Source of the DNA: Prevotella sp. | Lineage (GTDB): Bacteria > Bacteroidota > Bacteroidia > Bacteroidales > Bacteroidaceae | Length of the DNA: 64,000 bases | Direction of reading: 5' to 3' | Assembly (NCBI GenBank): GCA_021204905.1 | Contig: JAJPYN010000004.1 | Span: 18,996-82,995, forward strand | Shown here: positions 15,896-23,492 of the stretch, one piece after another | Layout: the number at the start of each line of letters is the position of its first letter | Numbering within the stretch: position 1 is the first letter of the stretch | The notes under the pieces: model-generated | Databases searched by the model: none | Told to the model about the DNA's origin: nothing | Seen by the model: the letters and a program-made list of their open reading frames with translations, nothing else | Made by a program: the position numbers and the translations under genes

Positions 15896-17022
15896 ATGGA
15901 AGACAGCACCCTCTCCAAAACAATCAGTTGCCTGCGCTTCCCGCTGATAACGGCCATCGTGATGGTACACTTCGACATTTCGGACGGCTTCGTCTTCCGT
16001 GGCACTACTTATGGGGGGGGAGCGGCGAATGGTACCACGCGCTAATCTATCTGTTCAGCGACATTCTCCCTTCCGTCGGCGTGCCCTTGTTCTTTTTCTT
16101 TTCCGGATTTTTGCTCTTCTACAATTCGGAATGGAACGCCGCGACGTTTAAGCGAAAACTGCGGACAAGGGCGCGCACGCTGCTGCTGCCGTATCTTTTA
16201 TGGAACACCATCGCCATCGCTTTCGCAAGCCTCAGGCTACTCCCCTGCCTCGCGAAGTTCTCGCCTTACGAAAGTTTTAGCGGACTCAACCTATCGCTTT
16301 CCGCCATTGCCTACACGTTTTGGGACAGAAACCGGGGGCTGTTCGCTAATCGGGCGGAAGTACCGGGGGATTTCAGCAACAATATTTACCCCATCGACGT
16401 GCCGCTGTGGTTTGTGCGCGACTTAATGCTAATAATTGTCTTTGCGCCGGTGATTTATTGGCTGGTGAAAAAAGCGGGGTGCCTCGTGCCGGTTGCCTTG
16501 AGCGCGGCATGGTTTTTCTCCGTTCATTGCAACTTGGGCTACCCACACCCGCTGATTGCCGCAACGTTTTTCTTCTCGTGGGGCGCGTATTACAGCATTC
16601 ACAAAACAGACTTCACCGCATTGTTCCACAAATTGCCGCTCCTGCCTTTGTTGTATGTCGCGGTAATCGCCGTTGACATCATCACGCGGGAACATAATTA
16701 CAACGCCTACATCCACAACGCCGGCACACTCACGGGCATCGTTTCAGCAATCATCATCACCGCCGCCCTATTAGAGAAAGGCACAATCCGCGTGAACAGT
16801 TTTCTCGCCGGAGCCGCCTTCTTTGTCTTTGCTCTGCACGGCATAATAATAAAAACTGTGGGGATGATGGTTTTCGCGCCGTTCCGCTGCGGTTCGCCCT
16901 ACTTCCTAATCGCGTTCTATTTCTTCGTGCCCGCCCTGACAATCTTAATCTGCCTGGGCCTGTATAAACTGCTGACGAGATACTGCCCGGCCCTCGCCTC
17001 GCTGCTCACCGGCGGACGCTGA
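15896..17022 (+). pseudogene. Membrane acyltransferase (family 3), out of frame at a G8 run
   Basis: A multi-pass acyltransferase of the OafA/WecH type, which adds acyl groups to surface sugars. The natural N-terminus (MEDSTLSKTISCLRFPLI, then TAIVMVHFDISDG) starts at 15896. It runs into eight Gs at 16013-16020, after which this frame stops within about ten codons. The rest (GEWYHALIYLF, then VGVPLFFFFSGFLLFY onward, about ten hydrophobic segments) continues in the next frame to 17022. Nine Gs would restore one 375-residue protein, a normal length, with no other defect seen. It may be phase-variable, a fresh mutation, or a homopolymer sequencing error. It starts 27 bp after the GH43 relic. 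Confidence 0.75.
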
Positions 17023-17084
17023 ACCGGCCCTTAGCGCGGGCGGATTTTTCCGGCACATTGTTCGCTCGTGCGGCGCGAAAAGTG

Positions 17085-17092
17085 TATCTTTG
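17085..17092 (+). promoter_or_regulatory. -7 element of a likely dnaX promoter
   Basis: TATCTTTG, 35 bp before the dnaX ATG. The upstream half is weak (ATTG 24 bp away). Confidence 0.5.
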
Positions 17093-17127
17093 CCGAAAGT
17101 AGCGACATCGAAAAAAAGAGTTTTTGC

Positions 17128-19047
17128 ATGGATTACATTGTTTCAGCGCGGAAATATCGTCCGCTGACGTTCGACACGGTGGTAGGGCAAGCGACGCTCA
17201 CCACAACGCTGAAAAACGCGATAAAATCGGGGAAATTGGCGCATGCCTACCTCTTTTGCGGACCGCGCGGCGTGGGCAAAACCACCTGCGCACGCATCTT
17301 CGCGCGAACCATCAACTGCGAGCATCCCGCCCCCGACGGCGAGGCTTGCGGCGAATGCGAGAGTTGCCGCGCATTCCTCGAACAGCGGTCGTACAACATC
17401 TTCGAGCTCGACGCGGCAAGCAACAATTCCGTCGACGACATCCGCCAACTGATGGAGCAAACGCGCATCCCGCCGCAAGTGGGACGGTACAAAGTGTTCA
17501 TCATCGACGAGGTGCACATGCTCTCCGCCGCCGCCTTCAACGCCTTTCTTAAAACGCTCGAAGAACCGCCCGCGCACGTCATTTTCATCCTCGCCACAAC
17601 GGAGAAGCACAAGCTGCTGCCGACAATCATCTCGCGCTGCCAGATCTACGATTTCGAGCGCATCTCCGTAACGAGCATCATCAACCACCTGCGCATGGTG
17701 GCCGAAAAAGAAAGCATCGCCTACGAAGAAGAAGCCCTCGCCGTCATCGCCGAGAAAGCCGACGGGGCCATGCGCGACGCACTGTCCATCTTCGATCAAG
17801 TGGCCGGCTTCTGCCAAGGAAACATCACCTACGCCGCCACCATCGACGACCTAAACGTGCTCGACATCGACAATTATTTCCGCATCATCGACCTCGCCCT
17901 CGACAACAAAACGCCCGATTTAATGGTGCTTTTGAACGATGTCATCAACCGCGGCTTCGACCCCGGCAATCTCTGTCAAGGCCTCGCACGCCACGTCCGC
18001 AACGTGATGATGGCCAAGGACAAACTCACCGCACCGCTGCTCGAGATGTCCGCCGCACAAAAAAACCGCTGCACCGAACAAGCCGCGCGATGCCCCGCGA
18101 AATTCCTCTATGCCGCGCTCAAATTGCTCAACACGTGCGAGGTGAATTATCGCCAAACCACCAATAAACGCTTGCTCGTCGAGCTAACGCTGATCCAAAT
18201 CGCACAAATCACGCAAGACGACGAGCCGCCGGCCGGGCATCGCCCTGAGAAGCTGAAAAACATATTCCAAACGTCCGCGGCGAAGGTCGAAGCAAATGTT
18301 AAATCTGCCGCAGGAAAAGTCGACGCAAATGTTAAATTTAACGTCGAAAGCAACGATGAAATCGGCGAAAATAGTGTTAAATCGGTAACTGGCTCAAATG
18401 TTAAAACGACCGCTGAAACGAACCCGACACTTGAAACTGCGAACGGCGAACCGAACGGCGGAGAAAGTTCGGTAGTAGCAACTAAGACTGTCAAAAATTC
18501 CGCGAAGGTCGCTCAGCCTTCAAATGAAGCTCAGCCTAAAAACAATGCTCAGCCTTCAAACGCCGGTAAACCCGCAACAAAAACCTCGCGCTTCGGACCG
18601 ACATTCTCCGCCCTCGCCGACGAGCCCGACGACGCAGCCGACAGCGAGCCCGACGCCGGAAACGATGCCGCCAACGACGCGCCGTTCAACCAAGAATCGC
18701 TCGACGACGAATGGCTCCGCCTCTGCCAAAAAATGCTGCTCACGCCCGAAACAAAAGGCCTCGCCGCGCGAATTAAAAACCTGCGGCCAACCATCACAAA
18801 CTTCCCCAACGCCGAAATCGTCATCGAAAACAGCCTCTTCCTCGACGAACTCGCAAAATACAAATCGCAACTGCAAACCGCTCTAAAACAGCAACTTAGC
18901 AACCAATCGCTCACCCTCCAACTGCGCCTCGCCGAGCCCGAAGAAATCAAACCCCTGCTCTCCAAACCCGAAATCGCCGCGCAAATGAGAAAGAGCAATC
19001 CCGCAATGGAACTGCTCTTCAACAATTTTAACCTCGAAATATCGTAA
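17128..19047 (+). CDS. dnaX: DNA polymerase III subunit gamma/tau
   Basis: The 639-residue ATPase of the clamp loader, which opens the sliding clamp during replication. Walker A is CGPRGVGKTTCAR (about residue 45), the zinc module is CEHPAPDGEACGECESC, Walker B is VFIIDEVHM and sensor 1 is ILATTEKH. MDYIVSARKYRPLTF is the standard start; the in-frame extension upstream overlaps the promoter. Between about residues 385 and 500 lies a low-complexity linker with internal repeats (KVEANVKS / KVDANVKF) and a segment whose DNA matches the dispersed repeat of this region (18431-18487). The C-terminal tau-like domain follows (LDDEWLRLCQKML onward). No obvious slippery heptamer for a gamma product was noticed. 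Confidence 0.95.
   Translation: MDYIVSARKYRPLTFDTVVGQATLTTTLKNAIKSGKLAHAYLFCGPRGVGKTTCARIFARTINCEHPAPDGEACGECESCRAFLEQRSYNIFELDAASNNSVDDIRQLMEQTRIPPQVGRYKVFIIDEVHMLSAAAFNAFLKTLEEPPAHVIFILATTEKHKLLPTIISRCQIYDFERISVTSIINHLRMVAEKESIAYEEEALAVIAEKADGAMRDALSIFDQVAGFCQGNITYAATIDDLNVLDIDNYFRIIDLALDNKTPDLMVLLNDVINRGFDPGNLCQGLARHVRNVMMAKDKLTAPLLEMSAAQKNRCTEQAARCPAKFLYAALKLLNTCEVNYRQTTNKRLLVELTLIQIAQITQDDEPPAGHRPEKLKNIFQTSAAKVEANVKSAAGKVDANVKFNVESNDEIGENSVKSVTGSNVKTTAETNPTLETANGEPNGGESSVVATKTVKNSAKVAQPSNEAQPKNNAQPSNAGKPATKTSRFGPTFSALADEPDDAADSEPDAGNDAANDAPFNQESLDDEWLRLCQKMLLTPETKGLAARIKNLRPTITNFPNAEIVIENSLFLDELAKYKSQLQTALKQQLSNQSLTLQLRLAEPEEIKPLLSKPEIAAQMRKSNPAMELLFNNFNLEIS
18431..18487 (+). repeat. Dispersed repeat, copy within the dnaX linker
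   Basis: This stretch begins TTGAAACTGCGAACGG, has GAACCGAACGG, and ends GTAGTAGCAACTAAGA (18472-18487), the same start and end as the intergenic copies. It is read in frame as a Thr/Asn/Gly/Val-rich part of the variable linker (VVATKTVK at its end). Confidence 0.5.
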
Positions 19048-19372
19048 GCCCTGCCTCGCCGCGCGCTCGCGGTCCCAAGCAAAAACAAATCCGATATTCA
19101 AAGTCTGCACACATCTTAGCCAACTGTGCAAAAATCGCCCGCGCTAAACCATCAACGGCCTCCGCGCGAACTTGCCGTTGGCATCTCCCTCATAAAATAA
19201 CAGCAATTCATGCTTCATAAATATGAGAATTTGTAATTCGCAGCGCAAATTTAATGCGAAATCGTTATCATTCCAAACATTTTACTAAAAATTTTTCGAT
19301 TTATCGCGATTTTTTCTTTCAATCTCACTTTTTAGCATAAAATTTGCCCAAAAACCAGCATTTGGAGAAAGG

Positions 19373-19446
19373 TGTTGAAACGAACCGAACGCTGACAAAA
19401 ACGGAGCTGCCGCTCAACTGAGCAGCATTACAGTAGCAACTAAGAT
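19373..19446 (+). repeat. Dispersed repeat, copy after dnaX
   Basis: Begins TGTTGAAACGAACCGAACG and ends with the core ATTACAGTAGCAACTAAGAT (19427-19446). It lies between dnaX and the convergent peroxiredoxin relic. The rest of the 435-bp gap 19048-19482 is AT-rich with no gene or clear hairpin seen. Confidence 0.6.
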
Positions 19447-19482
19447 AAAGTTTTCCGGCGCCAAACTCCGCTCGCGCGGCGC

Positions 19483-19614
19483 TCAACCGATGGCGGTCAA
19501 AATCTGCTCGGCGTGCGCGCCGACCTTGATTTCTTTCGGTGTGATGATGCGCTCGATGATGCCGTTCCCGTCGCAGCCCGGCACGGCCGGAGCCTTGTCG
19601 CCAATCTTCATCAT
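19483..19614 (-). pseudogene. Relic of a Bcp-type peroxiredoxin
   Basis: A 43-codon frame on the minus strand. It starts MMKIGDKAPAVPG, the usual beginning of a thioredoxin-dependent peroxiredoxin (Bcp/PrxQ), and then jumps to the C-terminal pattern of the same family, NGIIERIITPKEIKV followed by HAEQIL. About 105 residues from the middle, including the peroxidatic cysteine region, are missing, while frame and both ends are kept. No function is expected. It sits 91 bp downstream of tRNA-Arg, same strand. Confidence 0.65.
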
Positions 19615-19705
19615 CGTATCAAAAACTTTTGTGGTTTTTCAATTGTGATTTTTAGGTATTGCCCTGAAAATCAAATACTTAACATTTTCGCATTTTTAGA
19701 AATCG

Positions 19706-19779
19706 TGACCTCGATGGGATTCAAACCCATGACCTTCAGAACCGGAATCTGACGCTCTATTCAGCTAAGCTACGAGGCC
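19706..19779 (-). tRNA. tRNA-Arg (anticodon CCG)
   Basis: A complete cloverleaf on the minus strand: acceptor GGCCTCG with CGAGGTC, anticodon stem TCAGA/TCTGA around loop TTCCGGT (anticodon CCG), and T arm ATGGG-TTTGAAT-CCCAT. 74 nt, discriminator A, CCA not encoded. It reads CGG codons. Confidence 0.93.
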
Positions 19780-19793
19780 TTTGTTTGCGCGTG

Positions 19794-19825
19794 CAAAGGT
19801 AACACAAACGGACGGAAAGCGCAAG
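19794..19825 (-). promoter_or_regulatory. Promoter for tRNA-Arg
   Basis: On the minus strand CTTG (19825-19822), a 20-bp spacer, and TACCTTTG (19801-19794), ending 14 bp before the tRNA. Confidence 0.6.
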
Positions 19826-19875
19826 CATTTTGCAGTTTTGTCTTCCCGTCCGGTGGTGAAATTTTGATGAGTTTT

Positions 19876-21543
19876 TTACGATAACCCTTCGATTTGTCCG
19901 TTGACGATGTCGATGATTTCGGCTTGCGGGCGGCGCGGCAGACCGGGCATGCGCATGATGTCTCCGGCGATGGCCACGAGCATTTCCGCGCCGGCATTAA
20001 TCACAAGGTCGCGGATGGTGAACGTGAAGTTTTTCGGTACGCCGAAGAGTTTCGCGTGGTCGGAGAACGAATATTGCGTCTTGGCGATGCAGACGGGATA
20101 ACGCGCCATGCCGAGCTCCTCCGCGCGCGCGATCATCTTCTCGGCGACCTTTGTGAAAACGGTTCGGCCCGCGCCGTAATAGCCTTCGCTCACTTTCGTG
20201 ATTTTGTCCTTGATACTGTCGCTTTCGTCGTAAAGGAACCGCAGCGGCAGGCTGGGTTGGGCATCGATGGTTTGCGCGACAAGTTCGGCCAGTTTCACCG
20301 CTCCGCTGCCGCCTTCGGAAAAGGCATTGTTCTCTGCAAAACCGACGCCGAGCGAGGCGCAATGGTCGGCCACAAGCTGCATCTCTTCGTCGGTGTCGAA
20401 GGCGTAACGGTTGAAGCAAACGACGACGGTCTGCCCGAATTTCCGCAGGTTTTCGATGTGGCGGTCGAGGTTCTCAAACCCTGCTGCGAGCCCTTCCGCA
20501 TTCGGCTTTTTGATGTCGTCCTGCGCCACGCCGCCGTGCAGTTTCAGCCCTTGCGTTGTGGCCACAAGCACGGTGAGCGCCGGTTGCAAACCTGCTTTGC
20601 GGCATTTGATATCGAAGAATTTCTCCGCACCGAGATCAGCGCCGAAGCCGGCCTCCGTGATGCAATAATCGCCGAACGTGAGCGCCGTTTTCGTGGCGAT
20701 AACCGTATTGCAACCGTGCGCGATGTTGGCGAAGGGTCCGCCATGTATGAACGCCGGCGTGTTCTCGGTTGTTTGCACAAGGTTCGGGTTTATCGCATCG
20801 CGCAGCAGCACGCAGATCGCACCCTCGACGTGCATGTCTTTCACGCGGAATTCCGTGCCGTCGGTCTTGATGCCGAGCAGAATATTTCCTATCCGCCGGC
20901 GCAGGTCATCCTCGTCGTTCGCAAGGCACAGGATGGCCATAATCTCGCTCGCGGGCGTGATGTCGAAACCGCTTTCGGCAAGCACGCCGTCGGTCTTCGC
21001 GCCGCAGCCCGTGATGATGCGCCTCAGGTTGCGGTCGTTCACGTCAAGCACGCGCCGCCACAACGTCTCTTTCAGCGCAAAACCCTCCTCGCGATGCTGG
21101 TAGATATAGTTGTCCAACAACGCCGCAATCATATTGTGCGCAGTGGTTATCGCGTGAAAATCGCCAGTGAAATGCAGGTTGATCTTGTCCATCGGCAGCA
21201 CCTGCGCATAGCCCCCGCCGGCCGCACCGCCTTTCATGCCGAAGCACGGTCCGAGCGACGGTTCGCGCAGCGCCAGCACAGCCTTCTTGCCGATTTTGTT
21301 CAAGCCCAGCGCAAGCCCTATCGAGACGGTCGTCTTGCCGATGCCGGCCTTCGTGGGCGTGATGGCGGTAACCAGCACGAGCTTGTGATTTTTCACTTTC
21401 TCCTCGTCGATGAGCGTGTAAGGCACCTTCGCGATGTATTTCCCGTAAGGCTCGAGCACATCCTCGCCAATGCCCGCCTGCGCGGCAACGTCGGCGATAG
21501 GCAGCAAACGGGCCTCGCGCGCAATCTCAATGTCTGTTTTCAT
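19876..21543 (-). CDS. fhs: Formate--tetrahydrofolate ligase
   Basis: A 555-residue ATP-dependent ligase that joins formate to tetrahydrofolate, giving 10-formyl-THF for purine and formyl-Met synthesis. The ATP-binding loop is in [16 protein letters not shown] (about residues 66-81). Family signatures are [31 protein letters not shown] and the C-terminal [15 protein letters not shown]. The start [11 protein letters not shown] is preferred; a longer frame reaches upstream only into the promoter. It is monocistronic as far as can be seen, divergent from dnaB. Confidence 0.96.
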   Translation of the reverse strand: MKTDIEIAREARLLPIADVAAQAGIGEDVLEPYGKYIAKVPYTLIDEEKVKNHKLVLVTAITPTKAGIGKTTVSIGLALGLNKIGKKAVLALREPSLGPCFGMKGGAAGGGYAQVLPMDKINLHFTGDFHAITTAHNMIAALLDNYIYQHREEGFALKETLWRRVLDVNDRNLRRIITGCGAKTDGVLAESGFDITPASEIMAILCLANDEDDLRRRIGNILLGIKTDGTEFRVKDMHVEGAICVLLRDAINPNLVQTTENTPAFIHGGPFANIAHGCNTVIATKTALTFGDYCITEAGFGADLGAEKFFDIKCRKAGLQPALTVLVATTQGLKLHGGVAQDDIKKPNAEGLAAGFENLDRHIENLRKFGQTVVVCFNRYAFDTDEEMQLVADHCASLGVGFAENNAFSEGGSGAVKLAELVAQTIDAQPSLPLRFLYDESDSIKDKITKVSEGYYGAGRTVFTKVAEKMIARAEELGMARYPVCIAKTQYSFSDHAKLFGVPKNFTFTIRDLVINAGAEMLVAIAGDIMRMPGLPRRPQAEIIDIVNGQIEGLS

Positions 21544-21570
21544 AATTGTCGGTAGTAAAAGATTTTGTCG

Positions 21571-21578
21571 CAAAGATA
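21571..21578 (-). promoter_or_regulatory. -7 element of a likely fhs promoter
   Basis: TATCTTTG on the minus strand, 27 bp before the fhs ATG. No exact TTTG at the usual spacing was found. Confidence 0.5.
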
Positions 21579-21631
21579 TGCAAAAGAAATGCATTCCGAA
21601 AAATGATTGATAAGAAAAAGAATTAGCATAA

Positions 21632-21840
21632 AAGTTGAAACAAATTTAAGGTTAATCCGAAAGTTGAAACTAAAATGTTCCTGATGTTGAAACGCAGGCG
21701 ACACTCATTACTGTTGTGCTTGCCGCATCGTTGAGCCGGCATTACAGTAGCAATTATCGTGCAAGCGAGAGCAATCAAGTTTACTTGTTTTGCCGAGTGC
21801 AGCCAATGATGTCCTTGGACAACTAAGATAATCGCTGCGA
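21632..21840 (+). repeat. Dispersed repeat, rearranged copy before dnaB
   Basis: Three short copies of (A/T)GTTGAAAC start at about 21632, 21661 and 21684. The last leads into a full-length match ending ATTACAGTAGCAATTATCGT (21741-21760). A second partial end, ACAACTAAGATAATCGCTG, is found some 60 bp later (21820 on). It looks like a duplicated or interrupted copy and fills most of the 407-bp divergent gap 21544-21950 between fhs and dnaB. Confidence 0.5.
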
Positions 21841-21874
21841 AGCCCGAAATTCGCTCGCAAAATCGGCGGGATTG

Positions 21875-21906
21875 TTTGCCAAATAGCCGCGATTGCATTA
21901 CTTTTG
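21875..21906 (+). promoter_or_regulatory. Bacteroidales-type promoter for dnaB
   Basis: TTTG (21875-21878), a 20-bp spacer, then TACTTTTG (21899-21906), 44 bp before the dnaB ATG. Confidence 0.68.
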
Positions 21907-21950
21907 CCCTTCGCCGCTCGAAAAAGTTTTACCCGAGCCGAAAATGAATT

Positions 21951-23477
21951 ATGCCAACAACAAGCCCTTCCAACCGCCGCGCGAAAAGCCCGCAACCCAT
22001 TGACAGCAGTTACGCGCACCTCCAACCGCAGGCCGTCGACATCGAGAAAATCGTGCTCGGCGCACTAATGATCGACAGCGACGCCTTCGCCCTCGTCAGC
22101 GACACCCTGCGACCCGAGACGTTCTACGACCCGCGCCATCAGCACATCTATGAAGCCATCACCGCCCTTGCCGCCGGCGAACGACCCATCGACATCATGA
22201 CCGTTACCGAAGAGCTCAAACGCCTCGGCTACCTCGACAGCATCGGCGGCGAGATGTACATCCTCGAGCTATCGTCGCTCGTGGCCAGTTCCGCGCATGT
22301 CGAATACCACGCCGTCATCCTCAAACAGAAGTTCCTCGCGCGCCAGCTCATCAGCTTCGCAAGCAACATCGAGACAAAAGCCTTCGGCGAGATGACCGAC
22401 GTGGACGACCTTATGCAAGAGGCCGAGAGCGAGCTTTTCGAACTGTCGCAAAAAAATATGCGGCAGGAATATCTACCCATCAGCACCATCCTCAACCGCG
22501 CCGTCGACATCCTGCAAAAAGCCGCGCAAAACACGACGGGACTGACAGGCGTCGCCGCGGGGTTCAGCGCCATCGACCAGATTACCAACGGTTGGCAAAA
22601 CTCCGACCTTATCATCATCGCCGGCCGCCCCGCCATGGGCAAGACATCGTTCGCGCTCACCCTCGCGAAATATTCCGCCGTCGACTGCCAAAAGCCCACA
22701 GCCTTCTTCACGCTCGAGATGAGCGACACGCAGCTGGCCAACCGCCTGATGTCGAACGTCTTCGAAATCGAAGGCCGCAAGATGCAGTCCGGACAGCTCG
22801 ACCCCGACGAGTGGCAACGCTTCGACAAGAACATCGAGCGACTGCGCCAAGCGCCTTTGTACATTGACGAAACGGCGTCGCTCTCCGTCTTCGAACTGCG
22901 CACCAAAGCCCGCCGCCTCGTGCGCGAACGCGGGGTGGAAATCATCTTCATTGACTACCTGCAACTGATGACCGCCAGCGGCATGAAATTCGGCAACCGC
23001 CAAGAAGAGGTTTCCGCCATTTCAAAGTCGTTGAAGAGCCTTGCAAAAGAGCTTAACATCCCGATTATCGCCTTGTCGCAACTCAACCGCGGCCTCGAAT
23101 CGCGCGAAGGCAACGAGGGCAAACGGCCGCAACTGTCGGACCTGCGCGAATCGGGCGCCATCGAGCAAGACGCCGACCTTGTGCTGTTTGTCCACCGGCC
23201 CGAATACTACCGCATCTACGACGACGGCAAAGGCAACGACCTGCGCGGCAAAGCGGAGATCATCATCGCCAAGCACCGCAAAGGCGCAACGGGGCTCGTA
23301 ACGCTCAGATTCCGAGGCGAATACACGCGCTTCGAAGAGGATAGCCGCGACGAACTGCCCGCCGGCGACGGCGAAATCGTGGGTTCGCGCCTGAACAATC
23401 TGCAAGCCGGCCCTTACGCCGCACCCGACTACCCCGACGACCCGCTCGGCCACGCTTCCGGCGACGTGCCCTACTAA
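21951..23477 (+). CDS. dnaB: Replicative DNA helicase DnaB
   Basis: A 508-residue hexameric helicase that unwinds DNA ahead of the replication fork and recruits primase. The N-terminal domain begins around PQAVDIEKIVLGALM (residues 24-38), followed by the RecA-like motor with Walker A IIAGRPAMGKTSFAL (about residue 220), Walker B VEIIFIDYLQLM, the SQLNRGLESR loop, and DLRESGAIEQDAD. A nonconserved acidic/Gly-Pro tail closes the protein. No intein is present. helD starts 15 bp downstream, so the two helicases are probably cotranscribed. Confidence 0.96.
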   Translation: MPTTSPSNRRAKSPQPIDSSYAHLQPQAVDIEKIVLGALMIDSDAFALVSDTLRPETFYDPRHQHIYEAITALAAGERPIDIMTVTEELKRLGYLDSIGGEMYILELSSLVASSAHVEYHAVILKQKFLARQLISFASNIETKAFGEMTDVDDLMQEAESELFELSQKNMRQEYLPISTILNRAVDILQKAAQNTTGLTGVAAGFSAIDQITNGWQNSDLIIIAGRPAMGKTSFALTLAKYSAVDCQKPTAFFTLEMSDTQLANRLMSNVFEIEGRKMQSGQLDPDEWQRFDKNIERLRQAPLYIDETASLSVFELRTKARRLVRERGVEIIFIDYLQLMTASGMKFGNRQEEVSAISKSLKSLAKELNIPIIALSQLNRGLESREGNEGKRPQLSDLRESGAIEQDADLVLFVHRPEYYRIYDDGKGNDLRGKAEIIIAKHRKGATGLVTLRFRGEYTRFEEDSRDELPAGDGEIVGSRLNNLQAGPYAAPDYPDDPLGHASGDVPY

Positions 23478-23492
23478 TCAAGCAACAAAATT

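Noticed and set aside
19894..21555. 553-codon open frame antisense to fhs
   Set aside because: It is rich in Arg/His/Val with no family motif and lies exactly opposite a well-conserved enzyme; high GC content makes long antisense frames common.
21632..21693. Three copies of GTTGAAAC, like the end of a CRISPR repeat
   Set aside because: Spacing is irregular (29 and 23 bp), the repeated unit is under 12 bp, and no cas gene is nearby; it belongs to the dispersed repeat.
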